From: Coffea arabica
Taxonomy: Eukaryota > Streptophyta > Magnoliopsida > Gentianales > Rubiaceae
Direction of reading: 5' to 3'
Assembly: GCF_036785885.1 (NCBI RefSeq)
Contig: NC_092323.1
Coordinates: 9,060,501 to 9,124,500, forward strand
Length of the DNA: 64,000 nt
In this document: one piece after another, positions 14,801 to 24,610 of the stretch
How the letters are laid out: each line of letters starts with the position of its first letter
Numbering within the stretch: the stretch's first letter is position 1
Translations under genes and position numbers: made by a program
Notes under the pieces: model-generated
What the model was told of the DNA's origin: nothing
The model's database searches: none
What the model saw: only the letters and a program-made list of their open reading frames with translations

Positions 14801-14993
14801 CTGACGGAGGCACCTGCTGGGGTTCTCCAGCTTTAACCGGCACGGCAGCATCTCCGGCGACCGCCAGGGGAACTCCAACGAGCTGGGAATCATCCATTTC
14901 CCGAACCAAACCGCACTGGTCAAAGCTTTGACTAGATACAGTGGTCTCTGCACGCGGTGCATGTAGAGCAGAAGATGAATCTCCACCGTCCAT
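5862..14993 (-). CDS. NERD: NERD-type protein (AT-hook, PHD, SWIB, Plus-3, GYF, GW-rich, CCCH)
   Basis: The ten exons are 14599-14993, 14315-14394, 12850-13037, 11379-12279, 11152-11279, 10091-10150, 9960-10010, 9716-9786, 8344-8477 and 5862-8059. They sum to 4206 nt, or 1401 aa. Domains in order: an AT-hook (KRKRGRPPKG, about 82-91); a Cys-rich PHD-type finger split over three exons (about 115-215); SWIB/MDM2 (about 325-415); Plus-3 (about 470-640); GYF (about 742-793, with HYRDPNGRIQGPF); a low-complexity linker; several GW/WG motifs near the C-terminus; and a C-terminal C-X7-C-X5-C-X3-H zinc finger. This order matches Arabidopsis NERD (At2g16485), a nuclear GW-repeat protein that binds histone H3 and AGO2 and acts in RDR2-independent RNA-directed DNA methylation. 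The GW/WG cluster fits Argonaute binding. The intron between exons 8 and 9 is AT-AC and is listed separately. An LTR retrotransposon sits 270 bp upstream of the start codon. Confidence 0.93.
8478..9715 (-). other. U12-type AT-AC intron in the NERD gene
   Basis: On the minus strand the upstream exon ends in ...AAA CA and is followed by ATATCCTTTT, the U12-type AT donor. A perfect U12 branch-site match, TTCCTTGAC, lies at 8487-8495, and the intron ends in AC about 10 nt after the branch adenosine. This splice joins CA|G and reads on as LRECIEKLQLLKTPEERQRRL-type sequence, the block expected between Plus-3 and GYF. No GT-AG or GC-AG pair here gives the right phase, and the whole-gene sum is a multiple of three only with this intron. 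Confidence 0.85.
10464..10489. repeat. (CT)n microsatellite
   Basis: Thirteen CT units lie in the large NERD intron between the exons at 10091-10150 and 11152-11279. Confidence 0.9.
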
Positions 14994-15262
14994 AGGAGAG
15001 AGAACGAAGGAAGAAGAAAATTGAGCTCCAAAATGAGGCTTTTTATTGAAAACCTAGAAATGAGAATTGGGGGTTGTATCAAGCCCCGATGATCGAGAAT
15101 TCAAAGAAGCGATCATTGACCTAACTACGTCGTTTTTCAGAGGGAGAGAGAGAGAAGAGAGAGACAGTTAGACGGTGGCTTGATAAGATTGGCTCAGGCC
15201 AGCCGTGCGCGTAAGATAGAGAGAGAGAGATGGAGAATGAGTGGGGTGTTGGGGGATGATTG
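14994..15262 (-). promoter_or_regulatory. NERD 5' UTR / proximal promoter remnant
   Basis: Only 269 bp separate the NERD start codon from the 5' LTR. The interval is rich in GAGA/CTCT runs (15140-15230), common in plant 5' leaders. Any promoter sequence further upstream has been pushed to the far side of the element, beyond 20563. A 15-bp motif at 15121-15135 is repeated in inverted orientation inside the LTR. Confidence 0.5.
15258..15262. repeat. Left 5-bp target-site duplication of the LTR element
   Basis: GATTG directly before the 5' LTR equals GATTG at 20564-20568 directly after the 3' LTR. Confidence 0.93.
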
Positions 15263-15580
15263 TGTCAGGCCCCAGTTTCTAAGTGTTGTCGTTTGATGTG
15301 GAGTGCTCTGCGTTTGAAGGTTTGAAGGGTAGCAGTCTTAAACGACGTAGTTAGACTAAGTCAGTTAGTTGGAGTTAGTTGCAACAGATAACAGAAATTG
15401 TATAAAGGTCCCTTTCAATTGCTGTATTTGATTACCAGATTCATAATACAAGAATTACTTTCTCTTTCTTCTCTGTTACTCTCTCTTGCCTTCTCTCTTT
15501 TCTCTCGATTTCCCTCCTTCCCTAATTCTTTTCTTCCAATCTGTTACCGATCGATCTAGCTCAGGAGTGCTTGCCTGACA
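15263..15580 (+). repeat. 5' LTR (318 bp)
   Basis: Begins TGTCAGGCCCC and ends CTTGCCTGACA, with the short terminal inverted repeat TGTCAGG/CCTGACA. It matches the copy at 20246-20563 along its whole length. Confidence 0.96.
15401..15406 (+). promoter_or_regulatory. TATA box in the LTR
   Basis: TATAAA lies in the middle of the LTR, followed by a CT-rich stretch. This is the expected place for the retrotransposon promoter, and the same motif is present in the 3' LTR. Confidence 0.6.
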
Positions 15581-15582
15581 AT

Positions 15583-15594
15583 TGGTATCAGAGC
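15583..15594 (+). other. Primer-binding site (initiator tRNA-Met)
   Basis: TGGTATCAGAGC starts two bases after the 5' LTR. It is complementary to the 3' end of plant initiator tRNA-Met and is the usual primer site of Ty3/gypsy elements. Confidence 0.93.
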
Positions 15595-15625
15595 AGCCGA
15601 TCCTTGGCTGCTTTGGGCACCACTC

Positions 15626-18600
15626 ATGGCTGAAAACACCAGGTATCGTTCTCTGGAAGAACAGCTCAAGAAGCAGGAAACTCGACTCCAAGAAGTAATG
15701 GAGACCATGGCGGCAGCTCAGGCTTCCTGTCAGAATAGCTTGCAGCAGAAACTCCAGGAGGAGCTCGGACAGAACAACGCGAAGGTAGAGGCGATGGTCG
15801 GTAATTTGGATCAGAGGTTCAGTAAGATGGAGATGAAACTCAATGCATTGTTTAAGGTGATGATGAAAGAAAAAGGTATGCAGGAGACAGAGGCAAGCTC
15901 GTCAGAACCACTTCTACCGACTCCTCCGCCGCATTGTAAGCTCATGACGTCCACAGAGGTGCCTGGAGCTCAGCAGGAGGTGAGAACTAAGAATTTCACT
16001 CCTAACTTGCCAAGACTTGAAATACCTATGTTCGCATCTGGTAATCCTAGAGAATGGTTGAGGAAATGTCAAAAATATTTTCTGAATTATCAGATACCTG
16101 AAAATCAAAAGGTAGATATGGTGGAAATGTTCTTAGAGGGGAGGGCTGACAATTGGTTCCAAGGAGTTAGACTAGAAAAACCTAGGTTGACTTGGGCTGA
16201 ATTTTGCGAGCTGTTGTGTGAGAGGTTTGCAGGGAAGTGGTCACGCGATGTGGTTGAGGAATTCAACAAATTACAACAAAAGGGGACAGTAGAAGAGTAT
16301 GAGGAGAAGTTTGAGGAATTGAAAACACTAATGTTGATCAGGAATCCTAGGCTGGACGAAGGTTATTTTATATCCAGTTTCATTAGTGGATTAAAGGATG
16401 AGATCAAACCAATGGTCAAAATGTTCAAACCACAAACTCTGTCCAAAGCATTTGAGGTTGCTGAATTGCAGGAATGTTCACTGGAGACCATGTCCAAGCA
16501 ATCTAAGACCTCAGGCAGGAATGTGGTTGAACCGAAGTATGGGATGTTTAGAAACCACAGCACTGGTCAGAACAATTCCAGCTCCTATAAACTTCCTGCT
16601 ATTGATCCTACTAACAGGAAGGGTGACTATAGATCCAGGGAAGTGAGCAGGATTTCAGCTGAGGAAATGCAGTATAGGCGTAAGCATGGCCTTTGTTATA
16701 GATGTGGTGATAAATTTGGAATTGGGCATCAGTGTAAGGCTGGGGGGTTAAACTGTGTGGGTATAGAGGAAGAGGAGGAAGCTGAATTCGAAGATGCAGA
16801 AGGAGAGCAGGATGAGCTCACTGGTAGGGTGGGAGAAATGGCTGAGGTGTCACTGAACGCTCTAGCAGCAGCAATACAGAGGAAATCTATTTTACTACTG
16901 GGCAATTTAGGGGGAATACCTGTCAAGATCCTAGTAGACACTGGTAGCTCTGACAGCTTCATACACTATCAGTTGGCGAGATCTCTTCAGCTTCCTTACC
17001 AGACAGTCAGGCCTTTTACTGTAACCTTGGCAGATGGCACAGACATTACTAGTGGCACAATTTGTCCGGATGTTAGGTGGTTAATACAGGATTACCAGTT
17101 TCAATTCGACCTGAAGATAATGGAGTTGGGGAACTGGGATATCATTTTGGGAGTTGACTGGATGTGTCAATTCAGCCCCATTACCTTTGATTTTCACGCA
17201 CTCAGTATTGCTCTTAGCAGCAGGGGTGACTTATTACATCTCCAAGGCCACATTAATCAACCTGTGATGGAACTAGTAAGGGGTAAAGATCTCAGGGCTT
17301 TTATACAAGAAAAGCAAAGGAGTTGTGCCTTCCTGCAGAGGAATTCCCAGGGAAATCAAGAGAGGGATATGCCTGAGCAAGTGGCTTCAGTTCTGCAACA
17401 GTACTCTCAGGTGTTTGATACTCCTCAAGGACTACCCCCTGAGAGAGAACTGGACCATCAGATTCCCCTGAAACCTGGAGCAGAGCCATTCAAACTTAAG
17501 CCTTACAGGTACCCCCATGCACATAAATCTGAGATTGAGAAACAGGTTGCTGAAATGCTTACAAATGGAATTGTTAAGCACAGTTGTAGTCCATTTGCTT
17601 CTCCTGTGCTGTTGGTTAAGAAAAAAGACAATACCTGGAGGCTATGTGTGGACTATAGGAAGCTAAATGAGCTCACTGTCAAGGACAGGTTCCCTATCCC
17701 AAACATTGATGAGCTATTGAATGAACTACATGGGATTAAGTACATGTCTAAACTGGACCTCAGAGCTGGATATCATCAACTCCGAGTCAAGACTGCGGAC
17801 GTACATAAGACTGCTTTCCAGACACATCATGGCCATTTTGAATTTTTGGTAATGCCATTTGGCCTCACTAATGCTCCAGCTACCTTCCAATCTTTGATGA
17901 ACAGGATATTTCAACCTTACATGAGGAAGTTCGTATTGGTTTTCTTCGATGACATTCTGGTTTATAGTCCTACACTGGAGGCACATGCTCAGCATTTAAA
18001 GATTGTGTTGAGTATCCTAGCTGACAACCAATTGTATTGCAAAAAGTCTAAATGCTCTTTCGCTCAGACTTCAGTGGAGTACCTGGGACACATTATTTCT
18101 GAGGAAGGAGTGAGTATGGACACGAGCAAGGTGGATTGTATTCAGTCTTGGCCTACTCCTGGCACAGTCAAGGACTTGCGTGGATTCTTGGGGTTAACTG
18201 GATATTATAGAAGGTTCATTAAGGGGTATGGGATCATCTGCAAACCGTTGACTCAGTTGCTGAAGAAGGAAGGCTTCTTATGGAGTCACCATGCTCAGCT
18301 AGCATTTGAGGATCTCAAAAGGGCCATGACTACTGCACCAGTTCTCAAAATGCCCAATTTTGAGCTTCCTTTTGTAATAGAAACGGATGCTTGTGGTGTG
18401 GGTATTGGGGCCGTGTTGATGCAGCAGGGGCACCCCATAGCTTTCATTAGTAAAGCCCTTTCTCCTCAGAATTTAGGGATGTCTGTGTATGAAAAGGAGT
18501 TGCTGGCTTTAGTGTTAGCGGTGACTAAATGGAAGCATTACCTTGTGGGGCACCACTTTATTATAAAGACTGATCATCAGGCTCTTAAGTATCTGTTGGA

Positions 18601-20215
18601 GCAGAGACTTACCCATCCCTTACAGCATAAGTGGCTCACCAAGTTACTTGGTCTGGACTACGAGATTCAGTACAAAAAGGGGACTGAAAATGGGGTGGCT
18701 GATGCCCTCTCTAGAAGAAAGCTGGAGGGAGGAAACAGTGAGTCAGACAATGGTAAGCTACTATGTGTCCTATCAGCTGTGCAACCAATGTGGGTAAAGG
18801 AGCTAGTTGGGAGTTATGATGGTGATGTGGTAGCTTTGGATGTCATGTCTCAATTGTTGTTAGATCCTCATGCGTATCCAGAGTATCAACTGGATAAAGG
18901 ATTGCTCAAATTCAAGGGGAAGCTGTATGTAGGGGCAGCAAATGGAATCAGGCACAATCTGATCAAGGCTTTACACGACTCAGCAGTTGGGGGTCACTCT
19001 GGTCAAAGAGCTTGTCTGCAAAGGATACAATCTATATTCCACTGGCCAGGCATAAAAAGGGATGTTGTACAGTTTATTCAGGCTTGTGATACTTGTCAAA
19101 GGAATAAGCATGAAAATGTCCCTTATCCAGGCCTTCTGCAACCTCTTCCAGTTCCTCAACAGGCATGGACACACTTGACTATGGATTTTATTGAACAGTT
19201 GCCTTTATCTCAGGGGTATGATACCATTCTGGTAGTGGTGGATCGTTTCACTAAGTATAGTCACTTCATGAAGTTGTCCCATCCATATTCAGCTCATCAG
19301 GTAGCTAAGTTGTTCCTGGACCAGGTGTACAAGCTGCATGGTCTACCTGAGTCCCTCACCTCTGACAGGGACAAGGTCTTCATTAGCAGGTTCTGGCAAG
19401 AGCTGTTTCGTGCCATGGGGGTTGGGTTGCAGTATAGTTCCTCTTATCATCCTCAAACTGATGGTCAGAGTGAAAGGGTCAATCAGTGTCTCGAAAGCTA
19501 CTTGAGGTGTATGTGTAGTGAACATCCATCCCACTGGAGTACTTGGTTGTCTGCAGCCGAGCTGTGGTATAATACTAATTTCCACACCAGTCTGCAACTG
19601 ACCCCTTTTGAAGCTCTATACGGATACAAGCCGTTGCACCTGCCTTTAGGACCCTTCCATGATAGTGTTGTCCCCGCAGCTGTTGGTATGGTGCAGGAGA
19701 GACTACAGGTTTTAGCCAACATCAAACATAATCTGGCCAAAGCCCAGAATAGAATGAAGCACTTTGCTGATCAAAACAGGACAGAGAGGTCCTTTCAGGT
19801 GGGGGAGTGGGTCTTCCTGAAACTGCAGCCTTATAGACAACAGACAGTGGCTATCAGGAAGAGTTTAAAGCTGTCTCCTAAGTACTATGGGCCCTTCCAG
19901 GTTATCGAGAAGATTGGAGCAGCAGCTTACAAGCTGCAACTGCCGGAGAAGGCCAGAATACATCCAGTGTTCCACATTTCTCTGTTGAAGAAGAAGGTTG
20001 GGGTAGGCTTGGGCACTGAACCTACCCTGCCTGAGTTTGATGCCTCTGACCAGTGTATTTTGCAGCCGGAAAGGATAGTCAAGAGGAGGGTTGTTCTACG
20101 CAATTCCCAACCCGTCATTCAGTATTTGGTCAAATGGAATCACTTGCCCGAAACTGAGGCATCGTGGGAGGACAAGACGTTCATTGACAAGCAGTTTACT
20201 GATTTTTCAGCTTGA
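15626..20215 (+). CDS. Gag-Pol polyprotein of the chromovirus
   Basis: A single ORF of 1529 aa with no frameshift or internal stop. Domains in order: an N-terminal coiled-coil-like region; retrotransposon gag (about 140-285); a zinc-knuckle-like motif CYRCGDKFGIGHQC (about 355); aspartic protease with VDTGSSDSF (about 437); reverse transcriptase with VDYRKLNEL and the catalytic FFDDILVYS (about 773-781); RNase H with ETDACGVGIG (about 920); integrase with an HHCC finger (about 1117-1163) and a D-D-E core (Asp near 1185 and 1245, Glu near 1282); and a C-terminal chromodomain (about 1482-1525). The order protease-RT-RNase H-integrase defines Ty3/gypsy, and the chromodomain defines chromoviruses, which read methylated-histone marks when choosing insertion sites. 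All catalytic residues checked are present, so the element looks potentially autonomous. Confidence 0.96.
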   Translation: MAENTRYRSLEEQLKKQETRLQEVMETMAAAQASCQNSLQQKLQEELGQNNAKVEAMVGNLDQRFSKMEMKLNALFKVMMKEKGMQETEASSSEPLLPTPPPHCKLMTSTEVPGAQQEVRTKNFTPNLPRLEIPMFASGNPREWLRKCQKYFLNYQIPENQKVDMVEMFLEGRADNWFQGVRLEKPRLTWAEFCELLCERFAGKWSRDVVEEFNKLQQKGTVEEYEEKFEELKTLMLIRNPRLDEGYFISSFISGLKDEIKPMVKMFKPQTLSKAFEVAELQECSLETMSKQSKTSGRNVVEPKYGMFRNHSTGQNNSSSYKLPAIDPTNRKGDYRSREVSRISAEEMQYRRKHGLCYRCGDKFGIGHQCKAGGLNCVGIEEEEEAEFEDAEGEQDELTGRVGEMAEVSLNALAAAIQRKSILLLGNLGGIPVKILVDTGSSDSFIHYQLARSLQLPYQTVRPFTVTLADGTDITSGTICPDVRWLIQDYQFQFDLKIMELGNWDIILGVDWMCQFSPITFDFHALSIALSSRGDLLHLQGHINQPVMELVRGKDLRAFIQEKQRSCAFLQRNSQGNQERDMPEQVASVLQQYSQVFDTPQGLPPERELDHQIPLKPGAEPFKLKPYRYPHAHKSEIEKQVAEMLTNGIVKHSCSPFASPVLLVKKKDNTWRLCVDYRKLNELTVKDRFPIPNIDELLNELHGIKYMSKLDLRAGYHQLRVKTADVHKTAFQTHHGHFEFLVMPFGLTNAPATFQSLMNRIFQPYMRKFVLVFFDDILVYSPTLEAHAQHLKIVLSILADNQLYCKKSKCSFAQTSVEYLGHIISEEGVSMDTSKVDCIQSWPTPGTVKDLRGFLGLTGYYRRFIKGYGIICKPLTQLLKKEGFLWSHHAQLAFEDLKRAMTTAPVLKMPNFELPFVIETDACGVGIGAVLMQQGHPIAFISKALSPQNLGMSVYEKELLALVLAVTKWKHYLVGHHFIIKTDHQALKYLLEQRLTHPLQHKWLTKLLGLDYEIQYKKGTENGVADALSRRKLEGGNSESDNGKLLCVLSAVQPMWVKELVGSYDGDVVALDVMSQLLLDPHAYPEYQLDKGLLKFKGKLYVGAANGIRHNLIKALHDSAVGGHSGQRACLQRIQSIFHWPGIKRDVVQFIQACDTCQRNKHENVPYPGLLQPLPVPQQAWTHLTMDFIEQLPLSQGYDTILVVVDRFTKYSHFMKLSHPYSAHQVAKLFLDQVYKLHGLPESLTSDRDKVFISRFWQELFRAMGVGLQYSSSYHPQTDGQSERVNQCLESYLRCMCSEHPSHWSTWLSAAELWYNTNFHTSLQLTPFEALYGYKPLHLPLGPFHDSVVPAAVGMVQERLQVLANIKHNLAKAQNRMKHFADQNRTERSFQVGEWVFLKLQPYRQQTVAIRKSLKLSPKYYGPFQVIEKIGAAAYKLQLPEKARIHPVFHISLLKKKVGVGLGTEPTLPEFDASDQCILQPERIVKRRVVLRNSQPVIQYLVKWNHLPETEASWEDKTFIDKQFTDFSA

Positions 20216-20235
20216 GGACAAGCTCATTTCTTATC

Positions 20236-20245
20236 AGGGAGGGAA
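20236..20245 (+). other. Polypurine tract
   Basis: AGGGAGGGAA abuts the start of the 3' LTR. This is the plus-strand primer position in reverse transcription. Confidence 0.85.
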
Positions 20246-20563
20246 TGTCAGGCCCCAGTTTCTAAGTGTTGTCGTTTGATGTGGAGTGCTCTGCGTTTGA
20301 AGGTTTGAAGGGTAGCAGTCTTAAACGACGTAGTTAGACTAAGTCAGTTAGTTGGAGTTAGTTGCAACAGATAACAGAAATTGTATAAAGGTCCCTTTCA
20401 ATTGCTGTATTTGATTACCAGATTCATAATACAAGAATTACTTTCTCTTTCTTCTCTGTTACTCTCTCTTGCCTTCTCTCTTTTCTCTCGATTTCCCTCC
20501 TTCCCTAATTCTTTTCTTCCAATCTGTTACCGATCGATCTAGCTCAGGAGTGCTTGCCTGACA
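20246..20563 (+). repeat. 3' LTR (318 bp)
   Basis: Same length and, by direct reading, same sequence as the 5' LTR at 15263-15580. It is followed at once by the target duplication GATTG. Confidence 0.96.
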
Positions 20564-20568
20564 GATTG
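20564..20568. repeat. Right 5-bp target-site duplication of the LTR element
   Basis: GATTG, equal to 15258-15262. Confidence 0.93.
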
Positions 20569-20707
20569 GATTGGGGGGGCTGGGGTTGTAGGGGTTTAAG
20601 TTGGTTTTGTTTAAGCTTTCGGTGAGGGGACGACTTGGACTGATGCGAAATTGAGCAAAGGCTTTATTACAAATGGAGCGTCAAACGCGGCTCATACTAC
20701 CCTTGAT

Positions 20708-20708
<1 letters not shown>

Positions 20709-20735
<27 letters not shown>
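20709..20735. repeat. (CT)n microsatellite
   Basis: A run of CT dinucleotides about 145 bp beyond the 3' LTR. Confidence 0.9.
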
Positions 20736-20738
<3 letters not shown>

Positions 20739-22222
20739 TATCTAATTTGCCAACACGTGAAAGGTTTGCATTGTCCAAGTTCCCTGCAACTCTTCGGGTT
20801 TTCTGGTTTTTTGCTTTTTGTTTTCCTTTTAATAAACAAGAGTAAATCTTGCCTACATTTATTTACTAACAGTGTATACACTATATGCATAATATATATA
20901 TAATTTAAATTTTAAATTCATATTTAAATTATGTATTATACATCTAATGATAAAAATATATATATTGTCAGTGTATAGAAAATTAATCATTTAAACAAAT
21001 ACTACTACTATTTCATTTTAACTATGGATAATGATTAACTACATGCTTACTTTTTTTCACAGTTGGAGCAAACAATTTATGAGGATAATGAGAGAGAGAC
21101 AGAGATAGAAAAGATTTTTACAAGAAAGATCAAGTTTTTTTTTTGTTTTACCTTTCCTGCCTCCAACTGTCAGACATATCCTTAGACACCGTTTGGATTG
21201 AATCGAGCGATACCAATGAAAATTAAAAGAAAGAATAGTAGAGGAAAATGGTTTCCCTCCGTCTTATTTGGATCAAGCGTGAAAGAAAAAAGAAAGAAAA
21301 TATTGCATTTTTGTTTGGGTTAGGGGAGGAAGAGAAAGGAAAGAAAAAGGAAAAAATTGATCTTTTAAAAATTTAAAACTATTTCAATAAATTTCATTTC
21401 ATTTCCCTTCATTTTGGCTTCGCCCACTTTTAGGCCGACACAAAAATAGAAACAAAGTAATTAGATCATTTCCCTCCCCATCCTTTCCTTTTTTTTTCTT
21501 CAAAAATCAATTCAAACAACAAAAATCAAACCCCTCCAATTTCTCTCGTTTATTTTCCGTTCCATTTCCTCAGTCGAGAGAGTGCCTTAAAGATCAATTG
21601 ATAAATAAGCTATTGTATTATGTTTTACTAGACTTCTACTATAACATCAAATTGAATGCGGTAGAAAACTAATCCACGCTCGCTATATAAGCAATTCACT
21701 TTAGTATTAGGGAATACTAAATTTTGCCCTTTTGAGCGCTCATTTCTCAATTTTCATTGGTTTTTGACCTTTTTCTAGTGCAAAAAAAAAAAAATCTCTA
21801 TGTCGACACTTAAGAATTACTAAGTAACATAAGTAATATACTTTGAAAATTATCATCTTCATTGGTTTTAAGCATGGAACGTGGAAAAACCAAAAGAAAT
21901 ACTAATTAGAATTGGTTTGGTCTGGTCGTACATGCTCTCAAACATGGGCTGCCAATGGGGATTCAGCCTTAGGAAGTCCTCATCATCACCCCTTTGCTGT
22001 CTGCGATCCAATGTCCAAAGTTCCACGTAACTGTCTGCCACAGCCAGTGACTACTGACTAGCGAAACTATTTGACTCTTTCGTGCCTAAACCCGTCCCTG
22101 TCACTGAGGAGCGATGACTCCATGTAAGGAAGGAAGTGGAAGAAATTTTTGTCGACATTTTGTTTTCTAATAATAAAAAAATAGGTTTAACTGTTTAAGT
22201 GAATCCAATCTTATATCAGATC

Positions 22223-22602
22223 AGAAGTTTGGATGTACACGTTTAGTTGTTTTGAGTTTGCAAGAAAAAAATTTAAAATCTATTTTTAGGATTTTTTTAT
22301 AAAAAAAAAGTATTATAGCGATTTAATGTATGTGAAATAAAAAGATGATTGAAAAATATGTTTACGAAAAATATAAAAAATTTTTGACAGAAAATCAAAA
22401 TCCAAACAAGGCCAAAGCCGAATAAAAATTTTGTATTACCTAACTAATAGTCATACGAACTGGTTTAGAAGTTTGGATGTACACGTGTGGTTGTTTTGAG
22501 TTATTGACAGACTGTAAATTTTACAAGGAGAAAAAAATTAAAATCTTAAAGAGGCGAATAAAAAATTTGAATTACCTGACTAACAGTCCTATCAACTAGT
22601 TT
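22223..22602. repeat. Diverged tandem duplication; first copy carries an insert
   Basis: Copy 1 (22223-22466) and copy 2 (22467-22602) share starts (AGAAGTTTGGATGTACACGT) and related ends (a GAATAAAAA-TTTG-ATTACCT block and a CTAGTTT/CTGGTTT tail). A further AGAAGTT follows copy 2. Copy 1 is about 110 bp longer. The extra AT-rich segment ends in AATCCAAACAAGGCC and resembles the repeat at 39320-39460. Confidence 0.6.
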
Positions 22603-24582
22603 AGAAGTTAATTAATGTGTTCCTCTCCTTTTCTTTTCTTTTTTTTTTGGCAAAAATGACTGAGAAATATGACATTGACAGTCCCATTAATCATGTGAGT
22701 GCACCGATTTCAAGTTTGTAAAGCTTGAGAGCGTCCTAAATGAGTTAATTGGCAAAGGGCAGGTCTCTAAAATGATGGTTAAATTAAATCACTAGTTAGT
22801 GCCTTAGGCCGCAGGCAATTAACTCTACCCAAAAGCACAATAGTGAAAAAAGTTGTAAACTGTGCTATCCACGCACAACACGTTGCAAGTTAGCTGCGTC
22901 TTGGTATGGGTTGCTTTCGCAGTCATTATTCTGTGAAGAAAAAACCATTCCATTGCTTGCCAGTAACCACCAAGTTTTTCAATTCAATTCCACCTGTCAT
23001 GCATAAGCATAGTAAAAATTCCACTTTTAGGTGTGTCTTTTTGTTGTTGCCAATGAAGAGCAACCAAGATCCTTCCATCATTCACTGGCACGTTTTATTA
23101 GGAGTAGCATGATAATCAGTAACATGTCGTCATGTTTTAATATTTTCTCGTAAACATCTAGAGAAAAGTGCAAAAAAACTTCATCACATTTTACGAGAAT
23201 CCAATTGTCTTTTGGACCCAAAAAAAAAAAAACTTTTTTTCGGATTGTTTATGGATACGTTTATCAACATTATTATTGCTTGGAAGTCTCCTAACTTTTA
23301 AGACGGTCGAGCGCGTACCGGTAATTATGGAGAGAGACTCGACATTTGGTTGAATTGACGAACTCCACCGGTAGAGTGCTGGGGCACTTTGAGGCCACCG
23401 TTGATCCAGTTAAAAAAAAGGCGCTTTTAACAAAAATTCAACCAAACATTAAAGCAACGGATTGGGATGTCGCACGCACGCATTGCATATTTATTTTAAT
23501 TCAATATTGCACTTCAATACTAATATCATCGAACATCCCAATCCATTGGACAAGTTGTAGATGCAACATTTATCGTTTAAAATCTTTTACAATTGCAATA
23601 GTAAATTTTTCCATAGAAAATTTATCTTTGGAGGGTAATAATTGGGCGAGATTAAAATTTCACACTCTGCAAGTTAATTAATTGGTCAAGATCAAAATTT
23701 CATACCATGCATTTGCACAGTGAATCCCTCTTGACGAAAGATCTATGGGAATATCTATTTGCTTCTTGCTTCCAAAGACTGTATTACAATTTCAATAATT
23801 GATCCGATTGGATTTTCTGTGTGCAATTGCTATAGGTAATGAGGCCAAAAGATTGATGGATTACTCAACTATTGAGCTCCACTATTTATACGAAGAAGTG
23901 ATTACCAAAGCTTTTTTTTCAAACAGATACTTTCTTATTTTTGTTTGTTGGTTTATAATAATATCTCTTCATTTTCTAGAAGTAGAAGATTGACATAACT
24001 CCATATCTCATATGTACTTTGCATGGAAAGATACATATGTTCTACATTAAACCTTCTTCTTCCAGATTTGGATCCATTAAATGCTCATCCTATGAGATAA
24101 ACTCTATGGATGAAACTTTGAATATCAACAACATGAACTTAAACATTCTCAACATTCACAACTAAGATTTATAATCATTCTGCTTTTTTATTAGGAACAT
24201 TCATATTCACATGATTATTAGACTTTGATCTATTTTGTCCTATATGCATTATGAACAATTCACCATGCACTTCTACAATCTATATCTATTATGCATATTA
24301 TTGTGCTTTTCAATGACATGTTTTTCCATTTTTCGATCCTTAATTGTGTTACGGGCATTCTATAATATATGGCATAATTAGGCATGTAAATTTTAGAATT
24401 GTCTATCGCGCATTTGCGCCCTAGTACTGTATATAAAGTAGATGGAGAAGAGTTTGATATAAACAAATTGTGCTATTTAATATATTATCTAATTCATCAT
24501 CCTAAAATGACTATCTCATTTTAACTATGACTAAGGTCACGAGAGATGAGAAGGGAGGCGAGATGAAGGAGAAGGGGTGGTA

Positions 24583-24610
24583 GGGAAGGGAAGGGAAGGG
24601 AAGGGAAGGA
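24583..24610. repeat. (GGGAA)n short tandem repeat
   Basis: About five GGGAA units inside a longer purine-rich block (24541-24660). Confidence 0.8.

Larger units (their letters stand above)
15263..20563 (+). mobile_element. Intact Ty3/gypsy LTR retrotransposon, chromovirus type (Reina-like)
   Basis: The element is 5301 bp, with two 318-bp LTRs that look identical by eye, 5'-TG...CA-3' ends and a 5-bp target duplication (GATTG). It has an initiator-Met tRNA primer-binding site, a polypurine tract and a single uninterrupted gag-pol ORF ending in a chromodomain. The small size, short LTRs, single ORF and chromodomain suggest the Reina group of plant chromoviruses, an inference that a reverse-transcriptase tree would settle. 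Identical LTRs imply recent insertion. Confidence 0.96.

Noticed and set aside
14599-14931. Plus-strand ORF of 110 codons over NERD exon 1
   Set aside because: It is antisense to a well-supported coding exon and shows only the Gly/Ala/Pro-rich reverse of that exon.
17726-19740. Several minus-strand ORFs of 60-90 codons inside the retrotransposon
   Set aside because: They lie antisense to the conserved gag-pol frame and resemble no protein family.
23346-23681. A 111-codon plus-strand ORF in the intergenic region
   Set aside because: No recognisable domain, no promoter or splice context, and amino-acid content typical of translated AT-rich DNA.
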